Source of the DNA: VAZQ01 sp963758945
GTDB lineage: Bacteria; Pseudomonadota; Alphaproteobacteria; Rhizobiales; Xanthobacteraceae
NCBI GenBank assembly: GCA_963758945.1
Contig: CAVWXY010000020.1
Coordinates: 248,001-312,000, forward strand
DNA length: 64,000 bases
Direction: 5' to 3'
A model generated the notes under the pieces. The model had not been told where the DNA came from. It saw nothing but the letters and a program-made list of their open reading frames with translations, and did no database searches. Shown here piece by piece: positions 16,418 to 26,103 of the stretch (position 1 is its first letter; each line of letters starts with the position of its first letter). The position numbers and the translations under genes were made by a program.

Positions 16418-17859
16418 CGCGTCTCGGGTGCGCGGCTCGTCGGGACCGCGCGCGGCTTGGCGATCTGGTCGGAGGACGCCGCGAGGCCGCTGTCGGTCGA
16501 GGTGACGCCCTGCGGACGGCCGACGACCGTGACGAGGAGGCCGGGGTCGAGCAGGCGCTTGGCCACCCGCTTGGCGTCGTCGAGCGTGACCGCGTCGATC
16601 ATGCCGGGGCGGCGCTCGATATAGTCGATGCCGAGATTGTCGAGCTGCATCTGCACCAGCTGGCTCGCGATCCGGTTCGAGGTGTCGAGGCCGAGCGCGA
16701 AGGCGCCCTTGAGGTAGGTCTTCGCCTTGCTGAATTCCTCTTCCGTCGGCCCTTGCTCCGCCATGCGGCGGAACTCGTGCTCGACTAGCTCGACGCTCTG
16801 GCCGGTGGCGTCGGCGCGCGTCGCGGTGTTGCCGAGCAATAGCGCCGTGTGCTGGAGCCAGATCAGGCCGGAATGCACGCCGTAGGCCAGGCCGCGCTTC
16901 TCGCGCACCTCGCGATAGAGCCGGGAGGAGAACGAGCCGCCGCCGAGGATGTGATTGACGATATAGGCCGCCATGAAATCGGGGTCGCTGCGCGCGATCC
17001 CCGGCCCGCCGAAATTCACCACCGCCTGCGGCACGTCGAGGTGAATGACGACGGTGCGGCCGAGCCCTTGCGGAACGACATTGGCGACCGGCGTGAGGTC
17101 GGCCTTGGCCGGCAGCGAGCCGAAGGTGCGATCGATGAGCTTGCCGGCGGTCTCGGCGTCGATGTCGCCGACCACCGCGATCTTGAGGGTGTCGCGCGCC
17201 AGCACCCGCCGCATGTAGGATTTCATATCGTCGACGGTGATGCGCGGCAGCGACTCGAGCGTGCCGTTGACCGGCTCGCCGTAGGGATGGTCGGGAAAGG
17301 CCGTCGCCCACCAATTGCGGCTCGCCATCTCGTTCGGGACCGTGGCCTCGCGCCGCAGCCGCGACATGACCTGCGCCCGTATGCGCTCCACCGCCGCGGG
17401 ATCGAAGCGGGGCTCGGTCAGCGCGAGCCGCAGATAGTCGAACGCCTCGTCGCGGTTGTCCTTCAGCGTGCGCAACGTGCCGCGCAAATAATCGCGCGAG
17501 GCGCGGAAGCTGAGCTCGATCGCCTTGCTTTCGAGGCGGCCCTGGAACGCGGCGGCGTCGAAGGGGCCGGCGCCCTCGTCGAGCAGGCTGGTCGCCATGT
17601 TGGCGACGCCGGGCTTGCCCGCGGGATCCTGGTCGGCGCTGCCGGTGACGGCGAATTCGAGGGCGACGACCGGCACCGCGCGATCGCTCACCAGCCAGGC
17701 TTCGATCCCGCCCGGGCTCACCACCCGCTCGATGGTCATCGCCCCGGCGGCGGTGGCCGCCAGCGCGAGCATGATCGCGGGCAGCGCCAGGACGCGAACC
17801 GCGGCGGCGAGGGCGGTCAGGGCGCGCGCCCCGAGGCGGCGCATGCAGGACGCGTTCAC
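16414..17859 (-). CDS. M16 family peptidase-like protein, non-catalytic partner type
   Basis: 481 residues from GTG 17859, which overlaps the upstream peptidase stop (GTGA) and has GGAGGAG eight bases before it. An N-terminal hydrophobic signal (LALPAIMLALAATAAGA) implies export. It has two M16 domains but no HxxEH zinc motif: where the motif would sit the sequence reads GVANMATSLLDEG. The second domain has the typical GGGSFSSRLYREVREKRGLA. This matches the inactive subunit that pairs with an active M16 subunit in bacterial heterodimers. The TAG stop is supplied by a palindromic element. Confidence 0.9.
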   Translation of the reverse strand: MNASCMRRLGARALTALAAAVRVLALPAIMLALAATAAGAMTIERVVSPGGIEAWLVSDRAVPVVALEFAVTGSADQDPAGKPGVANMATSLLDEGAGPFDAAAFQGRLESKAIELSFRASRDYLRGTLRTLKDNRDEAFDYLRLALTEPRFDPAAVERIRAQVMSRLRREATVPNEMASRNWWATAFPDHPYGEPVNGTLESLPRITVDDMKSYMRRVLARDTLKIAVVGDIDAETAGKLIDRTFGSLPAKADLTPVANVVPQGLGRTVVIHLDVPQAVVNFGGPGIARSDPDFMAAYIVNHILGGGSFSSRLYREVREKRGLAYGVHSGLIWLQHTALLLGNTATRADATGQSVELVEHEFRRMAEQGPTEEEFSKAKTYLKGAFALGLDTSNRIASQLVQMQLDNLGIDYIERRPGMIDAVTLDDAKRVAKRLLDPGLLVTVVGRPQGVTSTDSGLAASSDQIAKPRAVPTSRAPETR

Positions 17860-19223
17860 GAGCGTTTCTCCTCCGGCCGGGTGTCCTTGACGAGATAGCC
17901 GGTGACCGAACGGCGCTTGTCGAGCCAGTGACGTGCCGCCGCGTGCACGGCCTCGGCGGTGACGGCACGGATGCGGTCGGGCCAGGTGCGCACCTCGTCC
18001 ACGGTGGCGCCGGTGGCCAGCGAGGAGCCGTACCATTGCGCCATGGTGCGCTGGTTGTCGTTGGCATAGGTGGCGTCGGCGATCAGGCGGTTCTTCGCGC
18101 GTTCGAGCTCGTCCGCGGTCACCCCGTTCTCGATCACCTCGGCGAGCACGGCGTCGATCGCCGCTTCGAGCTGCGGCAGGCTCGTCGTCGGCTTGGGCGT
18201 GGCGTAGACGGCGAGGCGCGTGGCATCGAGCGCGGTGCCGTCGTAGCTCGCCCCGGCATTCACCGCGATTCCCTTGTCGACCACCAATGTCTGGTAGAGG
18301 CGGCTGTTCGCGCCCCGGCCCAGGATATGCGTGAGCAGATCGAGCGTCTCGGTCTCGCCCGGCCGGCCCGAGGTGCTCGACGGCACGAGATAGTAGCGGC
18401 TCACCGTCGGCTGCGTCACCCGCGGATCGGCGAGGGTGACGGTGCGCGGCGCCTCCTGCTGCGGCTCGTGCGGGCGCACGCGCGGCTTGATCTCCGCCAC
18501 GCGCGGGACTTTGCCGTAGGTTTCCTCGGCGAGCTTGCGCACGTCCTCCGGCGTCACGTCGCCGGCCACCACGACGATGGCATTGTTGGGGGTGTAGAAG
18601 CGCCGGTAGAAGTCCAACGCCGCCGCACGGTCGAGCTGCTCGATCTCGTGGCGCCAGCCGATCACCGGCCGGCCATAGGGATGGTTGAGATAGAGCGCGG
18701 CATCCATCTGCTGGCCGAGCCGCGCCGCCGGATTGTTGGCGACGCGCATGTTCTGCTCCTCCAGCACGACGTTGAGCTCGGGCCGCACCACCTCGTCGGA
18801 GAGCACCAGCCCGGTCATCCGGTCGGCCTCGAACTCCATCATGGCCTTGAGCTCGTCGCGCGGCACACGCTGGAAATAGCCGGTGTAGTCGGCAGACGTG
18901 AACGCGTTCTCCTGGCCGCCGATGGTGGCGACGACTTGCGAGAAGCGCCCGGACGGGTTCTTGGCCGTGCCCTTGAACATCAGGTGCTCGAGGAAATGTG
19001 CGAGCCCCGATTTGCCCGGCGTCTCGTCGGCGGAGCCCACCTTGTACCAGACCATATGGGTCACGACCGGCGCGCGATGGTCGGGGATGACCACGACCTC
19101 GAGCCCGTTGGGCAGCGTGAAATGGGTGATGTGGGGAGCGCCTGCGGCGGCGGTGCCGATGGAACCGGCAAGCGCGCTCGCGACGACGGCGAGCGCGGCC
19201 AAGGTGATGGGAGCTTTCAGCAA
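17856..19223 (-). CDS. M16 family zinc metallopeptidase (pitrilysin-like)
   Basis: About 455 residues from a TTG at 19223 with AGGA upstream; an ATG at 19310 would add 29 residues before the signal sequence. After the signal (LAALAVVASALAGSIGTAAA) the first M16 domain has the inverted zinc motif HFLEHLMFKGT (HxxEH), followed by the downstream zinc-ligand region VRPELNVVLEEQNMRV. The second domain contains ILGRGANSRLYQTLV. It is the catalytic member of an exported pair with the gene that overlaps its stop by four bases. Substrate is not evident; family members degrade short peptides in the periplasm. Confidence 0.9.
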   Translation of the reverse strand: MLKAPITLAALAVVASALAGSIGTAAAGAPHITHFTLPNGLEVVVIPDHRAPVVTHMVWYKVGSADETPGKSGLAHFLEHLMFKGTAKNPSGRFSQVVATIGGQENAFTSADYTGYFQRVPRDELKAMMEFEADRMTGLVLSDEVVRPELNVVLEEQNMRVANNPAARLGQQMDAALYLNHPYGRPVIGWRHEIEQLDRAAALDFYRRFYTPNNAIVVVAGDVTPEDVRKLAEETYGKVPRVAEIKPRVRPHEPQQEAPRTVTLADPRVTQPTVSRYYLVPSSTSGRPGETETLDLLTHILGRGANSRLYQTLVVDKGIAVNAGASYDGTALDATRLAVYATPKPTTSLPQLEAAIDAVLAEVIENGVTADELERAKNRLIADATYANDNQRTMAQWYGSSLATGATVDEVRTWPDRIRAVTAEAVHAAARHWLDKRRSVTGYLVKDTRPEEKRS

Positions 19224-19345
19224 AACGATGGTCCTACGAACGACAGCATGAGCCCGCACGGTCGCGGGCGGACTCGCCAAGCGCCGGCCGCTGGCGACGG
19301 GGTGGAGCAAGCGTGGGCAATATGCGGCGGCGCCGTAGCCGCCCG

Positions 19346-20038
19346 TCAGCGATTATACCCCACGGCGCGGTCTTCGACAGTCGCCGCTTTGGCTTTCTGG
19401 CTCGCGGCTCGCAGTCCGTAGGGCTGCTCGGGCGACGGCGTCTGATAGCCCGGCGGCGGCGCCGTCAAGTTCTCACGCACCGGTTCGCCGTCGAACTTGC
19501 CGACCTCCGGCTCGTTGCTGAAGGACGAAAACATGTCCTTGAAGAAACTCTTGGAATGCAGCTCGGAGGGCAGCATCGCGCGCGCGCCCTCGTCGGGCGA
19601 TGCCGATCCACCGGCCTTGGCGGTCGTTTTGCCGCGGTCGAGCTCGGCACGCGACAGCGGGCGTCCTTCCGCCTCCATGGCTTCGGCCGCGGTGCGGGCA
19701 GGCTGCTTCTTGCGCACGGTTTCCGCCTTGCGCTGGGCGACATCGGGGTCCTTGGGCCAGGCCGGATTGGCGGCGACCGGGCTGCCGTCTTGCGGCGGCG
19801 GCAGGTTCAGGCTCGGCGGCACGACCAGCGGCGCGCGCTCGCGGTAGTCGATTTCCTCGCCGTCCCGGCGCAGGCCCAAGTCCTTCATCAGCTGGCGGAA
19901 GATCTTGGTATCGAGCGGCACCTCTTCGTCCTCGTCCTGCGCGAAAGCGCCGCCCGTGCCCAATGCCAGCGCCACGGCCAACGTGACGGCCGCAGCAGCA
20001 GCGACGCGGCGCTGCCTCTTCCGATCCCGGTGTCGCAT
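19346..20038 (-). CDS. Conserved exported protein of unknown function
   Basis: 230 residues. ATG 20038 has AAGGGGA seven bases upstream. A basic N-terminus and hydrophobic stretch (AAAAAVTLAVALALGTGGAFA) form a signal peptide ending near AQDEDEE. The mature protein is polar and proline-rich with no recognised domain; VPLDTKIFRQLMKDLGLRRD and SFFKDMFSSFSNEPEVGKFD are the most structured-looking parts. It lies between lspA and the M16 pair on the same strand, so it is probably co-transcribed with them. The function cannot be assigned from sequence. Confidence 0.75.
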   Translation of the reverse strand: MRHRDRKRQRRVAAAAAVTLAVALALGTGGAFAQDEDEEVPLDTKIFRQLMKDLGLRRDGEEIDYRERAPLVVPPSLNLPPPQDGSPVAANPAWPKDPDVAQRKAETVRKKQPARTAAEAMEAEGRPLSRAELDRGKTTAKAGGSASPDEGARAMLPSELHSKSFFKDMFSSFSNEPEVGKFDGEPVRENLTAPPPGYQTPSPEQPYGLRAASQKAKAATVEDRAVGYNR

Positions 20039-20093
20039 GGCTATCCCCTTCACTTGACGGCGGAATGCGCCGTCTACCCCGGGGCCATTGTGA

Positions 20094-20651
20094 TCAGGAT
20101 CGGGGCGCTTTTGCGGCGCCTCGGTCGAGCAGGGTCTCGCAAAGGAGGCCCGCCACCCCCGCCACGATGGCCACGTCGGCCAGGTTGAACACGTACCATT
20201 TGAAGCTGAAGCTTGCGGTCGTCAGGTGGAGCAACACGAAATCCATGACCGCGCCGTAGGCAAAACGGTCGATGGCGTTGCCGACCGCCCCGCCGATGAT
20301 CAAGCCGAGGCTGGCCGCGGTGAGCCGGGAGGAGGTCCGCGCCAGCCAAATCCACAGCAAAATCACGGCGATTGCCTTGAGCGCCAGCAATGCCCATTGC
20401 CCCAGCGGCCCCTGCTGCCGGAACAGGCCGTAGCTGATGCCGGTATTCCAGGTGAGCACGAGGTCGAGAAAGGGGGTCAGCGTCACCATGCCGCGTGCGC
20501 CGAGATCGACGACGAACAGGAGATAGAGCTTGGCGGCCTGGTCGACGGCCGCCGCCGCCAGGGCGATGACCAGGGCGAAACCCGTGAGCGGGCCCCAGAA
20601 CAGGGCTGGCGCCTGCTCCGACTGCGCGGTCATGGGGCTGTCGTCCGCCAT
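20094..20651 (-). CDS. lspA: Lipoprotein signal peptidase (signal peptidase II)
   Basis: 185 residues, four membrane helices. The two catalytic aspartates are visible in GGAVGNAIDRFAYGAVMDFV and WYVFNLADVAIVAGV, and VDQAAKLYLLF and TWNTGISYGLF match the family boxes. It cleaves the signal peptide of diacylglyceryl-prolipoproteins in the inner membrane, after Lgt (encoded near 57 kb here). It follows ileS after six bases, the classic ileS-lspA arrangement. Confidence 0.95.
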   Translation of the reverse strand: MADDSPMTAQSEQAPALFWGPLTGFALVIALAAAAVDQAAKLYLLFVVDLGARGMVTLTPFLDLVLTWNTGISYGLFRQQGPLGQWALLALKAIAVILLWIWLARTSSRLTAASLGLIIGGAVGNAIDRFAYGAVMDFVLLHLTTASFSFKWYVFNLADVAIVAGVAGLLCETLLDRGAAKAPRS

Positions 20652-20657
20652 CGCTCC

Positions 20658-23642
20658 TCACTCCGCCGCCTTGCGCACCGCCTCCCACTCGCGCAAGGCC
20701 TGGGCGTCGCGCGGGGAGACGTCGGGAAAGGCGGGATCGGAGCCCACGCTCGGCAGGATCTTCCATGAGCGCGCGCATTTCGTCCCTTCGGCGAGCCGCA
20801 CCTCGACCGCCACCCCCTTGACCTCGTCGAGGCGGAACGCGCCCGGCGGGCCCTCGCCCTCGACCAGGGTCGCCGCCGAGGTGATCGAGACCTCGGCGAG
20901 GTCGATGTCGAGGAGCGCGGCGAACAGTTCGGGGTCGGACACGAAGACCACGGGCGCGGCCTCGAGCGAGGAGCCGATGCGCTTTTGCGCGCGTTCGATC
21001 TCGATGGCGCCGGTGATGACGCGGCGCACGGTGCGCACCTTGTGCCACTTCGCCGCCAGCGCGTCGTCGCGCCAGGCGGCGGGCAGCTCGGGAAACAGCT
21101 CGAGATGCACGGAGCCGTCGGCCGACGGGTAGCGGGCGAGCCAGGCCTCCTCGGCGGTGAACGGCAGCATCGGCGCGAGCCAAAGGACGGTGGCGCGAAA
21201 CAGCTCGTCGAGCACGGTCAGGCACGCCTTGCGCGTCACCGAGGAGATCGGATCGCAATAAAGCGCATCCTTGCGGATGTCGAAGTAGAACGCCGAGAGG
21301 TCGCTGGTCATGAAGGCGTTGAGCGCGGCGAAGACGCGCTTGAAGTCGAAATCGGCGTAGCCCCGGCGCACCTGCCCGTCGAGCTCGCTGAGCCGGTGCA
21401 GCATGAGGCGCTCGAGCTCGGGCATGTCCGCGGGCGCGACACGATCCTCGTCGCGGAAATGGGCGAGCGAGCCCAGCATCCAGCGGATGGTGTTGCGCAG
21501 CTTGCGATAGGTCTCGGCGAAGTTCTTCAGGATTTCGGGGCCGAAGCGGACGTCGTCGGCGTAGTCCGATGCGGCGGCCCACAGCCGCAAGATGTCGGCG
21601 CCGTTGGTGCGGAACACATCCATCGGCGAGATCACGTTGCCGCGCGACTTCGACATCTTGTCGACGCCCTTCTCGTCGAGCAGGAAGCCGTGGGTGAGCA
21701 CCACGTCGTAGGGCGCGACTCCCCGCGTCCCGCACGATTCGAGCAGCGAGGACTGGAACCAGCCGCGATGCTGGTCGGAGCCTTCGAGATACATCACCAC
21801 GTCTTCGCCGCCGTCCTTCTTGCGCCGGACTTTGAGATCGTCGCGGGCCTCGAGCGTGAAGGCGTGGGTGCTGCCGGAATCGAACCAGACGTCGAGCGTA
21901 TCGTCGACTTTCCGCCACGCGTTGGAATCGTAGTCGGGCTTGAGGAAACGCGCGGTTGCCCCGGTCGCATACCAGGCGTCGGCGCCCTCTTGCTCGAAGG
22001 CGTCGGCGATGCGCTGGTTGACGCGCGCATCGTTGAGGATCTCGACCGAGCCGTCGTCCTGCTCGCGGACGAAGACGGTGATCGGCACGCCCCAGGCGCG
22101 CTGGCGCGAGATCACCCAGTCGGGCCGGCTCTCGACCATGCCGGTGATGCGATTCTGGCCCTGCGGCGGCACCCAGCGCGTGACCTCGATCGCTTCGAGC
22201 GCACGGTGGCGGAGCGTGTCGCCGGGCTTGGCCTGGCCCGCCGCGTCCGCGATCGGCTTGTCCATGGCGATGAACCATTGCGGCGTGTTGCGGAAGATCA
22301 CCGGCTTCTTCGAGCGCCAGGAATGCGGATACTGATGCTTGAGCTTCCCGCGCGCGATCAGCATGCCGGCTTTCTTCAACGCCTCGATCACGGCGTCGTT
22401 GGCGTTGCCCTTTTCGCCCTTGTCGGTGAGCACGCGCTTGCCGGTGAAGCCCGGGGCGTGATCGGTGAACGCGCCGTTCTCGTCGACGGTGTAGGGGATC
22501 ACCGTGTTGATGCCGCGCGCTTCGAGCGCGGCCTTATTCGCCGTCCACACCTCGAAGTCCTCGCGCCCGTGGCCGGGCGCGGTATGCACGAAACCGGTCC
22601 CCGCGTCGTCGGTGACGTGGTCGCCGGCGAGCAGCGGAACCTGAAAGTCGTAGTCGCCGCCGAAGCCCTTGAGCGGATGCTCGCAATGCAGGATCGCCAA
22701 GTCGCTCGCGGCGACCGGTTCCAGCCGCTTGAATCCGGTCACGCGCGCATGCTGGAAAACATCCGCGGCGAGCTTGTCGGCGAGCACGAATCGCTCGCCG
22801 GGCTTCGCCCAATTGTCGGCAGGCGCGTCGACGACTTCGTAGAGTCCATACTCGATTCTGGGCGAGAAACTGATCGCGCGGTTGCCAGGGATCGTCCACG
22901 GTGTCGTCGTCCAGATCACGATCGCGGCGGCGGCAAGCTTGCGGTTCGTGTCGGAGGTTTCGGTCGCCGACCTTCGCACCGGAAACTTCACCCACACCTG
23001 GTCCGAGACATAGTCCTCGTACTCGACCTCGGCCTCGGCCAGCGCGGTCTGCTCCACCACCGACCACATCACCGGCTTGGAGCCGCGATAGAGCGTGCCG
23101 TTCTGCACGAACTTCATCAGCTCGCGCGCGATCTGCGCCTCGGCCGCGTAGCTCATGGTGCTGTAGTAATGGTCCCAGTCGCCCACGCCGCCGAGCCGCA
23201 TGAACTCGGCGCGCTGAACGCCCAGCCAGTGCTCGGCGAAGGCGCGGCATTCGCCGCGGAATTCGATGATGGGCACGTCCTCCTTGTTCTTGCCCTTGGC
23301 GCGGTACTCCTCCTCGACCTTCCATTCGATCGGAAGACCATGGCAGTCCCAGCCCGGCACGAAATTGGAGTCGTAGCCGAGCATTTGCTGCGAGCGCACC
23401 ACGATGTCCTTGAGGATCTTGCCGAGCGCGGTGCCGATATGGATATGACCATTGGCGTAGGGCGGCCCGTCGTGCAGGATGAATTTCGGCCGGCCGCGCG
23501 CGGCGACGCGCAGCTTCTCGTAGAGCCCGAGCCGCTGCCAGCGCGCGAGGATTTCGGGCTCCTTATGCGGCAGCCCGGCGCGCATGGGAAAATCGGTCTT
23601 GGGCAGAAATAGAGTCTCGCTGTAATCGCGGGCGGCGGTCAT
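20658..23642 (-). CDS. ileS: Isoleucyl-tRNA synthetase
   Basis: 994 residues from ATG 23642 (MTAARDYSETLFLPKTDFPM). Class I signatures: DGPPYANGHIHIGTALGK with the HIGH-type motif at about residues 66-70, and DKMSKSRGN near 660. The CP1 editing domain lies between (WTTTPWTIPGNRAI; GTGFVHTAPGHGREDFEV). The length equals other alphaproteobacterial IleRS. The C-terminal zinc-finger seen in some bacterial IleRS is not obvious. Upstream in-frame sequence to 23780 has no IleRS character and overlaps the intergenic region. Confidence 0.97.
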   Translation of the reverse strand: MTAARDYSETLFLPKTDFPMRAGLPHKEPEILARWQRLGLYEKLRVAARGRPKFILHDGPPYANGHIHIGTALGKILKDIVVRSQQMLGYDSNFVPGWDCHGLPIEWKVEEEYRAKGKNKEDVPIIEFRGECRAFAEHWLGVQRAEFMRLGGVGDWDHYYSTMSYAAEAQIARELMKFVQNGTLYRGSKPVMWSVVEQTALAEAEVEYEDYVSDQVWVKFPVRRSATETSDTNRKLAAAAIVIWTTTPWTIPGNRAISFSPRIEYGLYEVVDAPADNWAKPGERFVLADKLAADVFQHARVTGFKRLEPVAASDLAILHCEHPLKGFGGDYDFQVPLLAGDHVTDDAGTGFVHTAPGHGREDFEVWTANKAALEARGINTVIPYTVDENGAFTDHAPGFTGKRVLTDKGEKGNANDAVIEALKKAGMLIARGKLKHQYPHSWRSKKPVIFRNTPQWFIAMDKPIADAAGQAKPGDTLRHRALEAIEVTRWVPPQGQNRITGMVESRPDWVISRQRAWGVPITVFVREQDDGSVEILNDARVNQRIADAFEQEGADAWYATGATARFLKPDYDSNAWRKVDDTLDVWFDSGSTHAFTLEARDDLKVRRKKDGGEDVVMYLEGSDQHRGWFQSSLLESCGTRGVAPYDVVLTHGFLLDEKGVDKMSKSRGNVISPMDVFRTNGADILRLWAAASDYADDVRFGPEILKNFAETYRKLRNTIRWMLGSLAHFRDEDRVAPADMPELERLMLHRLSELDGQVRRGYADFDFKRVFAALNAFMTSDLSAFYFDIRKDALYCDPISSVTRKACLTVLDELFRATVLWLAPMLPFTAEEAWLARYPSADGSVHLELFPELPAAWRDDALAAKWHKVRTVRRVITGAIEIERAQKRIGSSLEAAPVVFVSDPELFAALLDIDLAEVSITSAATLVEGEGPPGAFRLDEVKGVAVEVRLAEGTKCARSWKILPSVGSDPAFPDVSPRDAQALREWEAVRKAAE

Positions 23643-23964
23643 GACGAACCTGGCGGTCGACTTGGGATGGACGGCTGGGGTGGCTCGGCAACGCAATCCC
23701 GGTCCCGCCGACCGATGGTCAAGCGGAAGCCGGGCCCATAATTCGCCGAGCGGCTGACCCGAAAGCGGCAGCGGATGCAACGCGCGCCATCATGGGCGCT
23801 TCCTAGCAGATCGCACGGCGGCCGCAAAGGCCGATCCGGCGGTGTCGAACGGCGCGTCGATGCCCTTTGAGGCGCCGCGGTCCGCGGCGAGGGAACCCGG
23901 CCTGCCAGTGTCGCGTTGAGTTTCGCCTGACGGAACGCATCCCGTCGGCCTCCTGGAGGTGAAG
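23643..23964. other. Divergent intergenic region, ileS / permease
   Basis: 322 bases between divergent start codons. No gene or repeat family member is recognised. It must hold the promoters for ileS-lspA and for the PerM-type gene. GGAGG at 23955-23959 is the ribosome site that favours GTG 23965 for the latter. Confidence 0.4.
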
Positions 23965-25068
23965 GTGGATTTTCTGCGTGCCCATCGCGAAAGGGCGAAG
24001 GCACCGCCGATCAAAGAGCCCGAACCGCTCGAAGCCATCGAGGACATCTGGACGCCGGCCGCGCAGATGGCGACGGTCGGGATCTTCGTCTTGGTGCTGG
24101 TGGCGGCGCTTTATTTCAGCCGCCCGATCCTGCTGCCGGTGGTGGCGGCCATGGTGATCGGCACGACGCTGGCGCCCATCGTCAAGGCCGCCGCTCGCCA
24201 TCGCGTCTCGCCATGGGCGACCGCGATCGTGCTCGGGATCGTGCTGATCGTGGCCGCGGCGATCGCCGTGACCCTGCTCGCCGCGCCGGTGAGCGAGTGG
24301 ATCGGCAAGGCGCCGGAGGTCGGCGCGGCGATCAAGCAGAAGCTCTACGTGCTCGACCGCCCGCTGGCCGCGCTGCGCGAGCTGCAAGAGGTGTTTTTGC
24401 CCTCGCAGGGAGCGACCGTTGCGGTCGAGCCGTCGCAACTGGGCATGGTCACCCCGGTGATTTCGGTCGTGACGCCGGCGGTCGTCGAGGTCACCTTGTT
24501 CTTCGTGACGCTCATCTTCTTTCTGGCGACACAAATCGACTTTCGTCGATACATGGCATCGTTTTTCACGTCCAGGAACGCCAAGCTGCGTTTCATTCGC
24601 ATCAGCAACGATATCGAGGAGCATCTGGGGTCCTACGTCGCCGTCGTGACCGTCATCAATTTCGGCCTGGGCGTGGTGGTCGCGATCGGCGCCTGGCTGT
24701 TCGGCTTTCCGAGCCCGATCATCTTCGGCATCCTGGCCGCAGTGCTCAACTATATCCCCTATATCGGCGCCGCTTGCGTGACGCTGATCCTCCTGGGCGT
24801 GGGCTTGGTGACGTTCCCGTCGCTAGGCTTCGCGCTCGTGCCGCCGGCCGCGTTCGTCGCCGTGGCAACGATCGAAGGCCAGTTCATCACCCCGACCGTG
24901 CTGGGCCACCGGCTCACGCTCAATCCGCTCGTGGTCCTGCTGGCGCTTGCCTTCTGGGCCTGGCTGTGGGGCCCGATGGGGGCGTTTCTCGCCGTTCCGC
25001 TCACCATCGTCGGCGTCGTGACCTTGCATCATCTCTTCCCGCCCGACGAGAGCAAGCTTCCGGACTGA
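23965..25068 (+). CDS. AI-2E family transporter (PerM/YdiK type)
   Basis: 367 residues from GTG 23965 (GGAGG five bases upstream; an earlier GTG at 23959 overlaps that site). Seven to eight membrane helices with the family layout: a first pair (GIFVLVLVAALYFSRPILLP), the helix pair around VLGIVLIVAAAIAVTLLAAP, a soluble section, then ATQIDFRRYMASFF, IFGILAAVLNYIPYIGAACV, ATIEGQFITPTVLGHRLTLN and FWAWLWGPMGAFLAVPLTI. The SPxxFGxLAxxLNYIPYxG and GxxxTPxxxGxxLxLNP signatures define the family. Members act as autoinducer or ion exporters; the substrate here is unknown. Confidence 0.9.
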   Translation: MDFLRAHRERAKAPPIKEPEPLEAIEDIWTPAAQMATVGIFVLVLVAALYFSRPILLPVVAAMVIGTTLAPIVKAAARHRVSPWATAIVLGIVLIVAAAIAVTLLAAPVSEWIGKAPEVGAAIKQKLYVLDRPLAALRELQEVFLPSQGATVAVEPSQLGMVTPVISVVTPAVVEVTLFFVTLIFFLATQIDFRRYMASFFTSRNAKLRFIRISNDIEEHLGSYVAVVTVINFGLGVVVAIGAWLFGFPSPIIFGILAAVLNYIPYIGAACVTLILLGVGLVTFPSLGFALVPPAAFVAVATIEGQFITPTVLGHRLTLNPLVVLLALAFWAWLWGPMGAFLAVPLTIVGVVTLHHLFPPDESKLPD

Positions 25069-25152
25069 CGCCATCGCGCCGATGGAACTTTTTTGCTTGC
25101 CCCCGGTTAGCGGCACAGCGAATATCAACCGGCAGCAGCGTGGAGCGAGTAA

Positions 25153-25548
25153 ATGTCAAACACATCCGGCACAATGAGGGAGACGGTTCGGGATACCGTG
25201 AAGGATGCCAAGGAAGCGGTCCGGGAAAGCGGCAAGGCTGCTTCCGCCGCGAGCGGCGATATCGAAGCCGATCTCGAGGCCCTGCGTAGCGATGTGACGC
25301 GGCTCGGCAACCAGATCGCCGACATCTTCGCCTCCAGGGGCAACGCGGCGTGGAGCCGCGCGCGATCGAACGTCGAAGGCGTGATGTCGGACGTCAGCGC
25401 CAAGGGGCAGGAAGCGGTCGAGGCCGTGCGCGAAGTCGGCGACAACGTGGTCGACGCGATCGACGAGTTGCTCAAGAAGCGGCCGTACACCACGCTCGCG
25501 CTCGCGGCCGCCATCGGATTCCTGTTCGGGGCGACCTGGCGTCGATAG
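25153..25548 (+). CDS. DUF883 (ElaB/YqjD-like) membrane-anchored protein
   Basis: 131 residues. A long amphipathic, coiled-coil-like region (residues about 10-100) rich in Ala, Glu, Lys and Asp is followed by a C-terminal membrane segment (TTLALAAAIGFLFGATWRR) with terminal arginines. This is the layout of ElaB/YqjD/YgaM proteins, which in E. coli are tail-anchored and bind ribosomes in stationary phase. The family match includes LEALRSDVTRLGNQIADI and DELLKKRPYTTLALAAAIGF. A small membrane protein gene follows, as is common for this family. Confidence 0.88.
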   Translation: MSNTSGTMRETVRDTVKDAKEAVRESGKAASAASGDIEADLEALRSDVTRLGNQIADIFASRGNAAWSRARSNVEGVMSDVSAKGQEAVEAVREVGDNVVDAIDELLKKRPYTTLALAAAIGFLFGATWRR

Positions 25549-25647
25549 GGCTTCGGCGCAGATAGCGCTGCGTGCCGGACCTGCGGCGGCGGATGTGGCG
25601 GCGTGACCGATCGACGGGACGAGCCCCGCGGGCAATGAGTTGAGCGA

Positions 25648-26103
25648 ATGAGCGGCTGGCTCCGTTATTTTGCGCTGAAGGCACAAGTCAGCACCGGCTT
25701 TAGCACTCACATCGTGATCTGGGCGATCGTTGCCGCCGTCGCGGTCGTGGCGGCGGCGATTTTTCTCCTGGTCACCGCCTTCGTCTGGCTGGCGCAGCTC
25801 TATGGCGGCGTGGTGGCCGGCCTGATCCTGGCAGGACTGTTCGCGCTGATCGCGGTGATCGCGGCCGTGACCTGCGTCATGATCCGCCGCCGCAACATGC
25901 AGCGCGCCCGGCTCGAGCTCGCCGCCCGCAGCAGCGCAACCTGGTTCGATCCCAAGCTCGTCGGGGTCGGTTGGCAGATCGGGCAGGCGGTCGGCTGGCG
26001 CCGGCTCGCCTCGCTCGCGGCGGTCGCCGTGCTCGCCGCGGCAGTGGCGAAGGAGTGGTCGGACCGCGACGCGCCCGCCGACGAGCCTTCAGGCGACAGC
26101 TAA
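25648..26103 (+). CDS. Small membrane protein beside DUF883, holin/DUF1469-like
   Basis: 151 residues. Two strong central helices (IWAIVAAVAVVAAAIFLLVT and GVVAGLILAGLFALIAVIAA) and a C-terminal one (LASLAAVAVLAAAVAKEW). The arrangement resembles phage-holin-superfamily/DUF1469 proteins that frequently accompany DUF883 genes in stress-response operons. No catalytic motif is present. Its stop overlaps the convergent ribF stop by four bases. Function is unknown; assignment rests on topology and position. Confidence 0.6.
   Translation: MSGWLRYFALKAQVSTGFSTHIVIWAIVAAVAVVAAAIFLLVTAFVWLAQLYGGVVAGLILAGLFALIAVIAAVTCVMIRRRNMQRARLELAARSSATWFDPKLVGVGWQIGQAVGWRRLASLAAVAVLAAAVAKEWSDRDAPADEPSGDS

Noticed and set aside
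16414..17859. Catalytically active M16 peptidase
   Set aside because: No HxxEH motif is present in the N-terminal domain, so it is called the non-catalytic partner.
20985..23612. 875-residue open frame opposite ileS
   Set aside because: Same kind of antisense shadow; composition is unlike real proteins and ileS is unambiguous.
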